Shown piece by piece: positions 19,174-29,775 of a DNA stretch of 64,000 bases; position 1 is the first letter of the stretch, and each line of letters begins with the position of its first letter. The notes below the pieces were generated by a model that did not search any database, was not told where the DNA came from, and saw only the letters and a list, made by a program, of their open reading frames with translations. A program made the position numbers and the translations under genes. The DNA comes from Staphylotrichum longicolle (Eukaryota; Ascomycota; Sordariomycetes; Sordariales; Chaetomiaceae), in contig JAHCVI010000001.1 of NCBI GenBank assembly GCA_019096155.1, positions 13,355,243 to 13,419,242 of the forward strand, written 5' to 3'.

Positions 19174-22100
19174 GATGATCAGTTGGGAACGTAGCGGTGG
19201 TAGGCTCAATGTAAAGCTGAAGCGGCTGGGAGGGTGTCCTGTACAGAGTAGTATATGGGATGAATGCAAGTAGAATGAATCTGAGCTTGAACTGGCAAGA
19301 AGTTGTGTGACTCGAGAGTGCTGATCTCTTTTGCATTTTGGTCCTGAAACCCGAGCTCTTATAGTTGGAAACCACGAGGCTTGATGCGAGCAGTCCTCTC
19401 AAAGCTGCCACTCCATCACAGCTTTTGCCGCTCGCCAACTGCATGAACCAACAATGATGAGACATAGTCAGCTTCTAACAGTATTGCTTTCTTCTAGTAC
19501 ACCTAACCGCCACCGCGTGCGGGAGCTGAAGTCATGATTGGGGTGGCGAGGTTTGAAGCGACGAATGCTCCAAGAGAAAGAGGCCAGAGGCCGGCTGGGT
19601 GAGATCGACGGCCCGGATTCGGACCGAAATACAAAACTAATACCTTAAAAGCAAACGCCAGAAGGAGGATCACGTCTTGTTGCTTGTGACGATGGTCTGG
19701 GGTCCTGGCTGGTTGGAAACCCATCAGGCAGTGCTTACGTTGCCTTACGCAGTGGCCACCGCACCGCCGGAGTGGACTGTGTCTCAGATCAGCTCCAGGA
19801 AAACATGCCTTCTTTTCTGTTCACGCGAGAGGAAACTCCAGGCCCGCAGTCAAGGGCCAATGGAGTTTAATGCACCTCCTTCATCTTGTCGATGTCTCTG
19901 GTATTCTGGGGACCTTCTGGCCAGCCTGTTAACGAGATAATGACAGGTCAGTCTAGACTGGAAGTTTTCATGCTCTCGAACGGGCTCTAATAACGCTGGC
20001 TATGGGAGAAAGCGGGTGGCAGGGGGTACCTTGCTCCCTCGCACACCAGAGATAAAGGGAACAATGGTTTGATATCAAATGACACCCATGCGCTTGCGTA
20101 ACACTGCTTAGCTCTGCCAAGCTCTGTCAGGGTCCAGAGAGCTGAGTGTGTTCCTGCTGCGGATATTTTGTACATATCAGCCACACCTTAATCTCCTCGC
20201 GGCAGAGAAATTCACGCATGTGATTCAACTCGTGCGCTAATCGTGTAAAGACAGTATCATAACAACCAACTCGTAGCAAGACATCTTCATTTGCCGGATC
20301 CGGTGAATTGATTAAGTCGGGAAGATCGGAATTCAGACTCTGAGAGGATCTGGGTGACCATGCCGTCAGCAAGTGGTGGTCTTCTCACAGTGGAGCGTCG
20401 GCTTCACACTGGGATCCTTCGCTCCAATTTGCGACCAAACACTGTCAAGGAAAAGGACTGACGTTTTTGTCGGCACTCCTACGTACTCAGATAGTGGCTT
20501 TGATGTAAATCTGCTTGCTTCTTCTTCCAGACACCCGGTTCTCGGGTCACTGGTGAGCCTGGGTCGCTTGCCACTCCTGCGAAGGATCAAATCCCTCGTC
20601 TTAGATAATACCTATCCGATTGGCTGTCCTTCCAGTTGCGTTAGTATGAACCAACTCTCGCATGTTCATGGCCAAAACACAAAGGCAAAACAAAAACTGA
20701 TTGATTAGTGGTCTTGCCCCTGCTTAGTTGCAAAATAGGGGTCCCCGGACGTCAGGCACGTCGGAAGCAAACGAGTGGATGGGGTTTTTGCAGTGACACC
20801 AGAGCAACGATTTGCTTTTGATGGCTTGCTATTTCTTTCGGAGCATCTTCGAGGAACATACCCATGAAACTGCCCCCGGCAAGTGCTTTGTCCAGAACCT
20901 GGAACCCATCCCTCGGGGTAAGAACTAGACGTGTTGCCTGCCGAGGCTGACCCGGCGATCCCGGACTTGTCCGGTCAATGTGATGGGGCCTGGAATTGCC
21001 ATTGATCCCGCCCAAAAGACCACAACTCCATCTGGTTTTGAGTGGGTGAGCATTTGTACATGTGCTTGCTTTGCCCTTATTCTCTACCTTAGCAACTTGC
21101 TTGGCTTAGTCGTACAAAATTGCCGTGAACAACTCCGTTCCGCTGTTTTAATGTAGGAACTTGCATGTGCGATGTCATGCCTGGGTCTTCAACAATGTCC
21201 AAACTTGTGGTGGCGTCAGAGGAGGCTGATGCGGCCGCATCCCAGTTCCGAGTGAAGGATCGCAGCCGTACCCATCCCCATTTGTCCAGATCGAAAAAAG
21301 CAAACATTATCAAGCGACGCAAGGCTGTACCACGTCCCAAGCGGCAGGTCAAATGTTCTCTGGGGTATGACGCCAGCGGTTGGAGTGCAGATCACCCCCT
21401 TATGCGGCACTGCCTGCGTGCTAGCGCCGGGCTGGAGGAGGACGGCCGGGGAGCATTACGGGCGGCACGGTTTAGCATTGGTCAACGTCAGGGCGCGGCT
21501 GGGTGGCGTCCATCCCTCGGTGCCAGCCGCGTTGACGTCCAGGTCGCGGCTCGAGGTTGTTCCACATATTGGGATCTGATCCGGGCCCTTCTCGGACAAC
21601 ACCCTAAGAGCACTGATTCGATGGCACGATTCCGCCCCGGAATAGAGAAGTTGAACTCTGCAGTTGAAGAGCACATTCGAATTTGCGCCTGTATTGAGGA
21701 ATGGACAGACCACGTCCTGCTGCCGGAGGTTGTCCTCTCCTGTGGCAACGGGTAGGCTTGGCATGAACATGGCGACTGCCCGGATCGGGGTTCTCGGTGA
21801 CAACCCCTTCGAGCGCATGCTGGATGGATTGGTTCCGTATGAAATCTTGACAAACATGACGCAGACGACGCCACCACGCTCTTCACCTGCAGCGTTGTCT
21901 AAAACCCTGCATGGCAGGTTTCTCGGCCATCGCTCGCCCGTTCATGCTGTCCAAGTGTCGACGGAATCAGCGACCAAGTCTTTCGTGGCCGTTCTCAGCC
22001 TTCACCTCCCGGCAATGGTGAAGCGCGTTGCTCGTCAAAGGGATAAGGTCTTTGTAACTTTCTCGGCTTCGATCGTTGACGGAGGTGTGTATAAGACTGC

Positions 22101-22723
22101 CAAAAGGGAGCGGAGGTCCATCAGGCCCGTACATGCCTGGGGTGCCTACCTTGGTTTGTTGACCGCTGCCGCCGAGCACATTAAGACCTTGCCCGAAGTA
22201 TAGCGCCTGGCAGCGTTGTTGCAGGTTTGCTATTGATCGTTCCCAATGTGTATTGACTTGCGGCTTTGGAAAAGAAAGGCAGGGAAGGGTCACTGGCATG
22301 ACACATCTCTAAGTGTGTACCTATCTACCGTACTAAACCTTGCTGGTGCAGTCAGCACAGGAGCAAGAGCCAACAGGAATGACATTGGCAAATTCCTCGC
22401 GGTGTCCAATTTCTCGAGCATTGTTGTATTAGGTGTTCAGCATGAAACACAAGATGGATGCTGACACATGCTGGTGGGATGTTTTGCAGTGATTGGTAAG
22501 GTACCCAATTATCAACTGCAGCTTCGAACCCCGCATCTGTCCTGTGCGTTACATTGTGTTCTTAGCCACATCAACAACGTGCTGGCATAAATCTGAAGCA
22601 GTCAGTCAGTCTTTGGTTCCGAGTCTTAGACAAGACACCCAGAGGGAGCTGTCCGCAACATGACGCAGTCCCACATTGCGACTTCACTCACTTCCAGTTA
22701 CTTCAATCATCTTCTGCCAAGGC
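19174..22723. other. 3.5-kb region without a convincing gene
   Basis: Between the TIM-like gene and HET gene 2. The longest frames (21165-21755 plus, 21456-21857 minus) overlap on opposite strands and lack motifs. A minus-strand stretch around 20130-20370 reads NEDVLLRVGCYDTVFTRL and continues plausibly for about 60 residues, followed by a possible GT donor, but no start or partner exon could be fixed; it could be a gene relic. The final part upstream of 22724 probably holds the HET gene 2 promoter. Confidence 0.45.
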
Positions 22724-24995
22724 ATGACCACCTCTACGGCTCCATGTACCGACCTCGCCGTTGCGCGGCTGTGCGACTCTTGCCGACGAGCATCGTTCGA
22801 CGACACAACATGCCCCGTTGACGTCTGGCAAGCTCGACTACTCCTATACGGCGACAAGCCCAGTTCCTTCACTGAATACTCTTTCATTGACGAGCTACCG
22901 GAACTCGCCGGCCTGGATGCCTCTGCAGCCGCAGGCTGTGATTTCTGTCGCTTTCTTCGAGCCAACATCCTTTCGGGAGACACAAACGATGTTTTGGTCC
23001 ATGATCTAGGCGGAGGTTTTGCCGAGCTCGGACAGCGCCAGATTGAGATCGATATCAGCTACCGTTGGATGGCAAAAGAGCGCGCGGGATCACATGTCGG
23101 CTTGATGAATATTTTACTCGAAATTGAGTCTGTCACGACAAAGATCGAGCTCCAATGCTTTATCGAGGCTGCGGAAGGTACCGGGATTTCGCTTGCTTGC
23201 CGCCAACCTGACTGCACGTCATCTAACTCGGCTTCTTCTTGCTCAAGGATTCGAGGACGTGGCCGGATGGCTCAGACTCTCAGCTCCGTTGAGCCAGAGT
23301 TATTTGGAAAATGACTGCATCCGTTGGATACAAGACCGTATCAGCGAATGTTGTAGCAATCATTCCCACGGCATTGCCGATGAGACGTTCATCCCAGCCC
23401 GACTGCTCGACGTTGCTCAACAACCACCGAGACTTGTCTGCCACCCCGGACTTCCACCCGGCAACCTGTCCATCAAATATGCCGCCCTAAGCTACTGTTG
23501 GGGCTCGACGGCCGACTGCTCAACGCAAGCCAAAACCACCACCACGAATTTGGCAGAGAGAATGGCGGGCCTGTCTGAAGTCGACATGACGGCCGTCTTG
23601 CGCGACGCCGTGCACATTACGAGGGAGCTGTCCATTCCCTATCTTTGGATTGACTCGCTCTGCATTCTTCAAGACGACCCCGCGGATTGGGAGCAACACT
23701 GCCTGGACATGGGCAAGGTCTACGGGAGCGCCCATGTCACACTCTGCGCCGCCTCGTCGGCTTCGTGCCACGAGGGATTCCTGTCCCAGCGAGGATTGCG
23801 TCTCCGGTTGCCCTTCCAGTCGCAAAGCAACCCCGATATTATATCCGGAGCCTACGACCTGCAGTTCAAGCATGTCCGCGCTCTGAGCACTCCAGATCAC
23901 CAAAGCGTGCTCGCCTGCGACTTGAACTTTTGCCACTGGGCCTACAGAGCCTGGACGTTTCAGGAGAGGGCGCTGGCTACACGCATGATCGTGTTTGGAA
24001 GTTCAAACATTCATTTCCTGTGCGGGAACAGCTACGAGTCCAGAGGCGACGGGCCGCAGCTGATGGTCAAAGGATACCACATCTCCCTGAACACGAAGCC
24101 AGTAGACGTCAATCAACACCACCGACTGTGGGACCGTATCCTGAGCTCTTACAGCATGTTCAACCAAACATCCCTCACCCGGCCGTCCGACATTCTGCCC
24201 GCGCTTGCGGCATTGGCAAGGCATTTCCAGCAGCGCCTTGACAGCGACTACCTCTGCGGCCACTGGGTAAAAAACCTCGTGCGGGACTTGATGTGGAATC
24301 ACCGTTTGAGACAGAACCTGTCCTCGCAAATTGAGCACCGAGCCCACCTCATCGCACGGGAGGGCCTGGTCCCGTCATGGAGCCGGCTGTTGCAATCCCG
24401 CAGGACCGAGAACATTTTCATCTGCGGATACTTGATGTCCCGATCGGTCCGCGTCGAGTATCGAGATGTTACTCCCAACGTATCCTTGGCAGGCGCAAAC
24501 TCGTTTGGCGAGGTCCACGAGGCCATACTTCGTCTCACGACCTGGGTGCTGAAACCGACAAGCATGCTCATGCAGAAAGAGAACAGCATCGCAATGAAAG
24601 AAAAGCATTGCGGGTTTCAGTGGCACTCCGATTTTCAACACGGTCAAGACTTTTCTGACGCAGGAACTGTATATCGACTGGATCTGAGAGGGCGAGCCAC
24701 ATGGTCGAGGATCAACCCGGAAACCTCAGCAGAGATTGCAGGTATCGGGGAGTTGAAATGGGCGCTGCTAGGAAGTATGGAGATGTGGGACAAATCCCCT
24801 GCCCCAGGGAGGGATGGCGGAGGGCCACGACAACCGCACAGGGCTGCCTTCGGTCTGGTTCTTCAAGCAGTACCTGGAGCGCCGGGTCGGTACTGGAGGG
24901 TTGGGACGTTCATTCCCTCGATCAACGGGCTCCACGCCGACAGCTTGAGCCTATTTCGGAACCTGGCACAAGTCGAGACCATCGATATTATCTAA
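22724..24995 (+). CDS. HET-domain protein 2 with N-terminal cysteine pairs, 733 aa
   Basis: Two exons, 22724-23177 and 23248-24995, joined by a 70-nt intron (GTACCG donor, CTAAC branch, CAAG acceptor); the join restores frame exactly. The N-terminal region carries two CxxC pairs (LCDSCRR and CDFCRF), an arrangement common before HET domains and possibly a metal site. The HET domain (PF06985) follows with KYAALSYCWG (229-237), YLWIDSLCILQDD (284-295) and RAWTFQERALATR (385-397). The C-terminal part carries a conserved-looking late block (SLAGANSFGEV) and ends in YWRVGTF. Likely cytosolic; role in non-self recognition inferred from family only. Intact frame, unrelated in detail to HET gene 1. 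Confidence 0.93.
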
Positions 24996-25044
24996 CAGAC
25001 CGCACCAAAGACGAGCCATCACCGCTTCCCTTATCCCTCCCTCC

Positions 25045-25952
25045 TCACAAACCAGGCAACCCCTCCCCAAACTCCACCACCTCCTCACTACTCCTCCCCA
25101 TCCCCCCTTTCCCCCTCGTCAACTCCCACTCCACCAATCTATACAGCCGCCGCCGCCCCTCCATCCCCTCCTCCTCCTTCTCATCCCCAGCCCCCCTCTC
25201 CTCAAAATCAAACACCCGAAAATCCGCATTCGCAAACCACCTCCCCGCAACGGCCGTCCGCATGAACCCGGAATGCGACACCACCACGATCGCACCGCCC
25301 TCGCCCGGCCGCGCGTACAGGTCGGCGAGCGCAGACTGGCCGCGCGCCAGGATCGCCTGCTTGTCGTACGCGTAGCGCGCCCCCGCCGGCGACGTCTTGT
25401 CCGGGTACACGGGGTCGAGGGACGAGAAGTCGATCTGAGGGAACTCGGCCGCGAGCTGCGCGGCTGGGGTGCCGGTGTCGCAGGGTTTGGGGTAGAGTTC
25501 TGTTTTGGGGGGGGGGGGTTGGTTTGGTTAGTGACTGTGTGGGTTTGACAAAGCGGCATCTCTTGACGCAGGATGATGGGGGGAGGGGGTTTTGGATGGT
25601 GGTGAGGAGGGGAGGTTTGGGCGAGACGCACCCTGCCATCGAGCATCCGGCACGATGGGGACGCCCGAGTCGATCAGCCAGTCCAGCGCGATGAGACAGG
25701 TCTGGATGGCCCGGCGCATGGGGCTCACGACGATGAACTGCACTTTGAGGTTGGGCGGGAGGTGGGCTTTGAGGTGCTCGCGCAGCTCGGCGGCTTGTTG
25801 GCGGCCGAGGTCGGAGAGGTCCGGGTCGTGGAGGCTGTGGAAGGCTTCTGTTGGCTTGTCAACAATAGAGTGGGCATGTGGAATATGTTCGACTTGCTGT
25901 CAATGTTGTGGATCGCCTGGGCATGGCGAATCAGAATGAGCGTGGGTGGCAT
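25045..25952 (-). CDS. histidine phosphatase (phosphoglycerate-mutase-like) with a GC-AG intron, 241 aa
   Basis: Three exons: 25898-25952, 25632-25847 and 25045-25499. Intron 1 (25848-25897, 50 nt) starts GCAAGT and ends CAACAG, the consensus of GC-AG introns; no GT donor gives the right frame. Intron 2 (25500-25631) is GTGCGT-CAG and contains a long G run. The protein opens PPTLILIRHAQAIHN, the RHG-type motif with H10 as the phospho-acceptor (RHA variant), has SPMRRAIQTC (second arginine) and VVSHSGFMRT with H166, the second catalytic histidine. These are the branch-1 features of the superfamily (PF00300). Small cytosolic phosphatase or mutase; the substrate cannot be told from sequence. It ends only about 50 bases from HET gene 2, tail to tail. 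Confidence 0.9.
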
Positions 25953-26328
25953 GGTGGCGAATGTTGGGAGTTGAGGATGGTTGCGTCTTTGAAGTGAGTT
26001 TCTCGACTTCGTGTGGAGCGAGCTTAGAGGCTCTAAGTGCTTGCGGTTTCCACCAGTCAAACCACTGTGTCAAGTTTTGTTGTGGGGCATGTGTGGTGGC
26101 AGTGATGGAATTGACTAATACTTTGCAAAGAGGAAACGAAACAAGACAGTGGATGAGCTCGTCCTAATACCCCTGACTAGGATCTGCCGAAGTCATCGTT
26201 TTCTTGTCTCATTGTCCGTCTCCATCCACGATGCGCAATACCAATACCGCCACACACAAAACCCCTCTTTCAAAACCGGCACAAATCCCCCCTGAAGAAC
26301 CAGCTGGGCTCAATCACGCCTTGCAAAC
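25953..26328. other. intergenic, no gene seen
   Basis: Spacer between the phosphatase start and the 3' end of the 99-aa gene, both on the minus strand. Probably the phosphatase promoter. Confidence 0.4.
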
Positions 26329-26628
26329 TCAATCCTTGGTCGCAGTGGTGGTCGCACCCCCAGTGGCCTTGGGCAACGACGACTTGCTCGACGCGATGTT
26401 GGTCTTGCCCTCATTGATGCGCCGGGCAATCATCGCCGGGCTATCGCCCTCTTGCTTTGCGATGGGAGCCGCGCGGGTGAGTTTCTTGGGTTGGAAGCCG
26501 CCACTGCTCCCGGCAGTGTGGGCGCCGGAGACCTGGGATTTCTGCTGAAGCTGAGATTGGGCATTGCGGGCGGTGACCGTTACAGCGGTTGCGGCAGAGG
26601 TTTTAGTCTCGGAGCGCGGCGCGGACAT
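26329..26628 (-). CDS. small disordered Ser/Thr/Ala-rich protein, 99 aa
   Basis: Single exon from ATG 26628 (MSAPRSETKTSAATA). Composition is dominated by A, S, T, Q and K with no hydrophobic core until a short PAMIARRINEGKTNIASSK segment that could be a helix and may be the conserved part. No signal peptide or membrane segment. I do not recognise a family; short proteins of this look are widespread in Sordariomycetes, often nuclear or cytosolic and stress-regulated. Support: good ATG context, a TATA-like box upstream, and an uninterrupted frame with coding-like codon use. Confidence 0.6.
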   Translation of the reverse strand: MSAPRSETKTSAATAVTVTARNAQSQLQQKSQVSGAHTAGSSGGFQPKKLTRAAPIAKQEGDSPAMIARRINEGKTNIASSKSSLPKATGGATTTATKD

Positions 26629-26751
26629 TTTCGGTTTGTATGGGCTTCTTCAAATGCGATGGTTGTGTGGTTGGCTCAAGTGATGTCAAAGATCGTCGTT
26701 GTGAATGGTAGATGGCAGTTGAATGTGTGTCCAAGAGTGGTCTGAGCCAGA

Positions 26752-26759
26752 GTTTATAT
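26752..26759 (-). promoter_or_regulatory. TATA-like box upstream of the 99-aa gene
   Basis: The minus strand reads GATATAAAC about 125 bases upstream of the ATG at 26628, followed by a C/A-rich leader (ACCACACAACC) near the start codon, typical of strongly expressed fungal genes. Inferred from position and sequence only. Confidence 0.4.
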
Positions 26760-27879
26760 CCCATTCGATCATGCAAAGAGAAGCTCTAAAAAGCTGCATC
26801 CGCATGGTTCTGAGCTTGAGATCGGGGAGATATTTTTAGTGTCTGTTCTCCACTGGGTCTTCGTCTTCCTGCCTCTTTGAATCCTTCCAGTCTCAAGTCT
26901 AGATTGTCATGACATGCTTTGCCAAGATGAACCCGAAATGATAAAGACCATTTTCCATAACCTTGCGGGCATTCAAGAAGACAGGAGATATTGCCATAGA
27001 CACAATTACCTCTCAAAGACTTCGTTGCATTTGCTGAAGACGACACCGTTGTTGAAGTTGTATTGCCCATTAAAAGTTGAAGCCCTCCCTTACACCGAGG
27101 GCATTGGAACGGCCAACCCGGGCGGCACAGCTGACGCACTCCTCTGCTCCTAACGCTTCCCATTCGATCCATTGTCAAATCCACAGCACTAGTTATTTGG
27201 CCACTCAGGTCTCTTTCGCCGCAGAGGTCGGTGGCGCAGACACCACTTGTGAAACAAACCAAATCAAACATCTAGAAGCCCTTGGGAAGTGAGTGTTCTT
27301 TATGAGCCTCCTTCCCGTCTCCCCCCTCCAAACCAATAAACGCATGACTTGACTTCCAGACCCTCTTCGTCCTTCGTCCTTCTGAAATTGTTCACGGCGG
27401 TACACGTGTCACAGCATTGAGAGCGCAGGACGAAAAATGGATTTGGGTACAACTTTCTCAATGTCCTTCACTTTCCATGGGTTCACCGTGCAACCTTCGA
27501 CACTACGGCACAGCGCTACCAACCGTAACATGCGGGGACGCCCCCAATCACCGGCCAGCTCAAACTTAGATAAGTACCTGTAGGTAAGGTGTATTCCTGT
27601 TCCCAACACATACTGAGCTCATAAAGCATGGGCACATCTCGCTCTTTCTCACTGCTACCATGACTGGCTCCAAGTTCCTGTTACATTCTGACCCCTCAAT
27701 CTGCTGCAGTTCTTGGGACAAACTGTCCCGACCCCTCTCAAACTCAATCTCTGAGTCTTCCACGCTCAAATCAACCCGCCACACAAACTCCCTCGCCCAT
27801 TTCCCCGTCTTCCCCATTTACCTTCCCGCATCACCCGTCACAAGCCGCCGCGATCTACTCCTTCATCCATGAAAGGATG
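26760..27879. other. 1.1-kb intergenic region, no gene recognised
   Basis: Between two small minus-strand genes. A 161-codon minus frame (26786-27271) has several cysteines but no motif or splice support, so it is not called. Confidence 0.4.
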
Positions 27880-28248
27880 TCAAAGCTGGTGCCCCCTCGC
27901 CGAATGATTCGGAGCAACCCCCCGAGCCCGCTCCAGCGGGGAAGGGACGCCAGAGTCAGGTTGGCGAGGTGGCGCGTGAACTGCAGCCCCAGCCGCCGCT
28001 GTTGGCGAACCACTGCTTGAGCCCGGCGCTGTCTCCCACGGGCAAATGTCCTCTAGCGGCGAGCTGAAGCGAACCTGCTTCTGTTCAACGCGAACTCTGG
28101 ACTGCGCAGCCTTCGTAGGCGTGGTAGGACCAACGCTGCTTTTCGGGGGCGCGGTGATGCCACGTAGATTGGTGAAGCCCCCTTTGGTCTGCAGTTTGAG
28201 TTTCGGTCTGGGGGCGGAAGTCGGCGTGGGCGTCTGGGAGGTACTCAT
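27880..28248 (-). CDS. small proline/serine-rich disordered protein, 122 aa
   Basis: Single exon from ATG 28248. N-terminal half: TP-rich start, then KLKLQTKGGFTNLRGI, a basic/aromatic patch that looks like a conserved linear motif, then RVRVEQKQVRFSSPLEDICPW. The remainder is low-complexity A/G/P/S. No signal peptide, helix or domain. I do not recognise the family. It may bind another protein through the GGFTNLRG or VRFSSP segments; the latter resembles short phosphatase-1 docking motifs (RVxF-like, KQVRF) but this is only a resemblance. Confidence 0.55.
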   Translation of the reverse strand: MSTSQTPTPTSAPRPKLKLQTKGGFTNLRGITAPPKSSVGPTTPTKAAQSRVRVEQKQVRFSSPLEDICPWETAPGSSSGSPTAAAGAAVHAPPRQPDSGVPSPLERARGVAPNHSARGHQL

Positions 28249-29400
28249 CTCGTGAATGCAAAGGATGATTTTATTGGGGCGACTGTATATGTCGAGATTG
28301 CGAAGAGTAATGGTGTAGTTGGTTGTGAAGGCGGGGCGACAGGAAGACTTGAGTCTGGTTTATGAATAAATGCGTGGACATTGGTCGCAGGGCAAAGGGG
28401 TCTGGTCAAGCACATGGCCGTTCTCAGAGACGGTCTACCAGCATACAATACTCACTTCGTCTCATCAAGTGCTGTTCAGTCGCGTGTTTTTGCCCGGCCG
28501 TCTCAATTCTTTCATCTCATCCCAATCGTCGTAGGCTGGGCCTGGCCTCGTACCGCACCTCTTCTCGCAAACTCCTAAGGTTTTGGCGAGGGCTAATCGT
28601 CTCATGGTGTTGCCAGACACAACACGGGCCGGCCCGGGCCTGAGAACAAACGCGGCGCAGGTTGGTGGCCAGTTAGACGCCTGGGCCGCTTGGCTGCTTT
28701 CATGCCGACGAAGCCCGTTTCCTGCGCCGTTCTTGGCCTTCGATGGGTCGACGTTTGGCTGGGTCTGGGCTCTGAGGCACAGTCAACAAATGAAATGTGA
28801 CGATCCCTCGCGATGAACGCTTACCTAAGTGCCCAAGTTTGTTGTATGGCGTATCAATTCCGCGGTTGAGTTTGAGGTTGAACAAGGGGGTCCAATCATT
28901 TTACATTTCTTAGCCCTCTGCTCAGCTGGTCCAACCCCCACCGCGTGTTCCCCTTGACTTGCTCAGAAGCGACACGTCTCTCAAGAACTTCAAATTACCG
29001 ACACCCCATCAGGGTATCAGCCCCGACGCTGTGATTCCACCACACCACTTGTCGCTAGAAACAGGAAGGAGAGGTCAGAGATATGTGCTACCTTCTTATT
29101 GGGACGGCGTGTCCCGATATGTCAAGAGTTGGATGTGTTGGTTCGCGCTCGCAATCAATAGCTAGGCACCTGGACCCAGAGGCAGAAGAGCGGCGGGGAG
29201 GGCCAACTCACCGTCACACAAAGGGCTATGACAGGGTTAAACCTGGAATCCACTCAGATCTCCGAGTCTAGACGCTGTTGAAAGGAGGACACCCTCGTAG
29301 ATGTCCAAAGCCTAACACCTCAGTCATATCTGCGGGTCTGGCTCCTGTGTCACCATGATACAACAGAGTCAGTCTCTGTTAGAGCTGAAAACTAAAACCC
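28249..29400. other. 1.15-kb intergenic region, no gene seen
   Basis: Open frames are short and overlap. Promoter of the 122-aa gene lies at its left end. Confidence 0.4.
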
Positions 29401-29775
29401 TCACCGCACACGCGGCATCCGCCACCCGTCGTTGTGACGCTAGCCGCTGAAGGAGCTCGAGAGCCATCTCTCGAGGACTAGTGCTAAAGATAGCAACACC
29501 AGATCCTCGACAGAACTTACAGTTTGAGAGTCGAAAAGCCGTCGTTCCATTGACGCAACGCGTCGCATGATGTGTTGTTCATGAGTAGGTCGTTCAATGC
29601 CACCAGAGCGGTTCAGATGTTCGCCCATTGCCCTGCTTTGCTGGCGGTTGTCGTCATCAAGCCGGTCTCGTTCGTAGTCGATGTCAATCCGGAGTGATCG
29701 GAGAATCCGGGACTCGATATGTCGCAGAGGCAGGGAGTTAACGGTTGCCTCGATGTTTCCGATGAGGTCAACCAT
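29401..29775 (-). CDS. candidate small helical protein, about 97 aa, two exons
   Basis: Unrecognised. Exon 1 (29521-29775) starts ATG in MVDLIGNIEATVNSLPLRHI and continues with IESRILRSLRIDIDYERDRL, a charged heptad-like helix, then RRVASMERRLFDSQT. A GTAAGT donor follows at once. The next acceptor (GGCTAG) at 29440 gives a phase-0 exon 2 (29401-29439) RHNDGWRMPRVR ending in TGA. The perfect donor placed exactly where the helical coding character ends is the main support. The frame upstream of the ATG is open for about 50 more bases, so an earlier exon, or a relic of a larger protein such as a STAND-type receptor, is possible. Confidence 0.42.

Noticed and set aside
20127..20372. Minus-strand stretch with NEDVLLRVGCYDTVFTRL
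   Set aside because: Looks partly coding, but no start, partner exon or domain could be established; mentioned only in the spacer note.
21165..21755. 196-codon plus-strand frame
   Set aside because: Competes with two minus-strand frames over the same bases; no recognisable segment.
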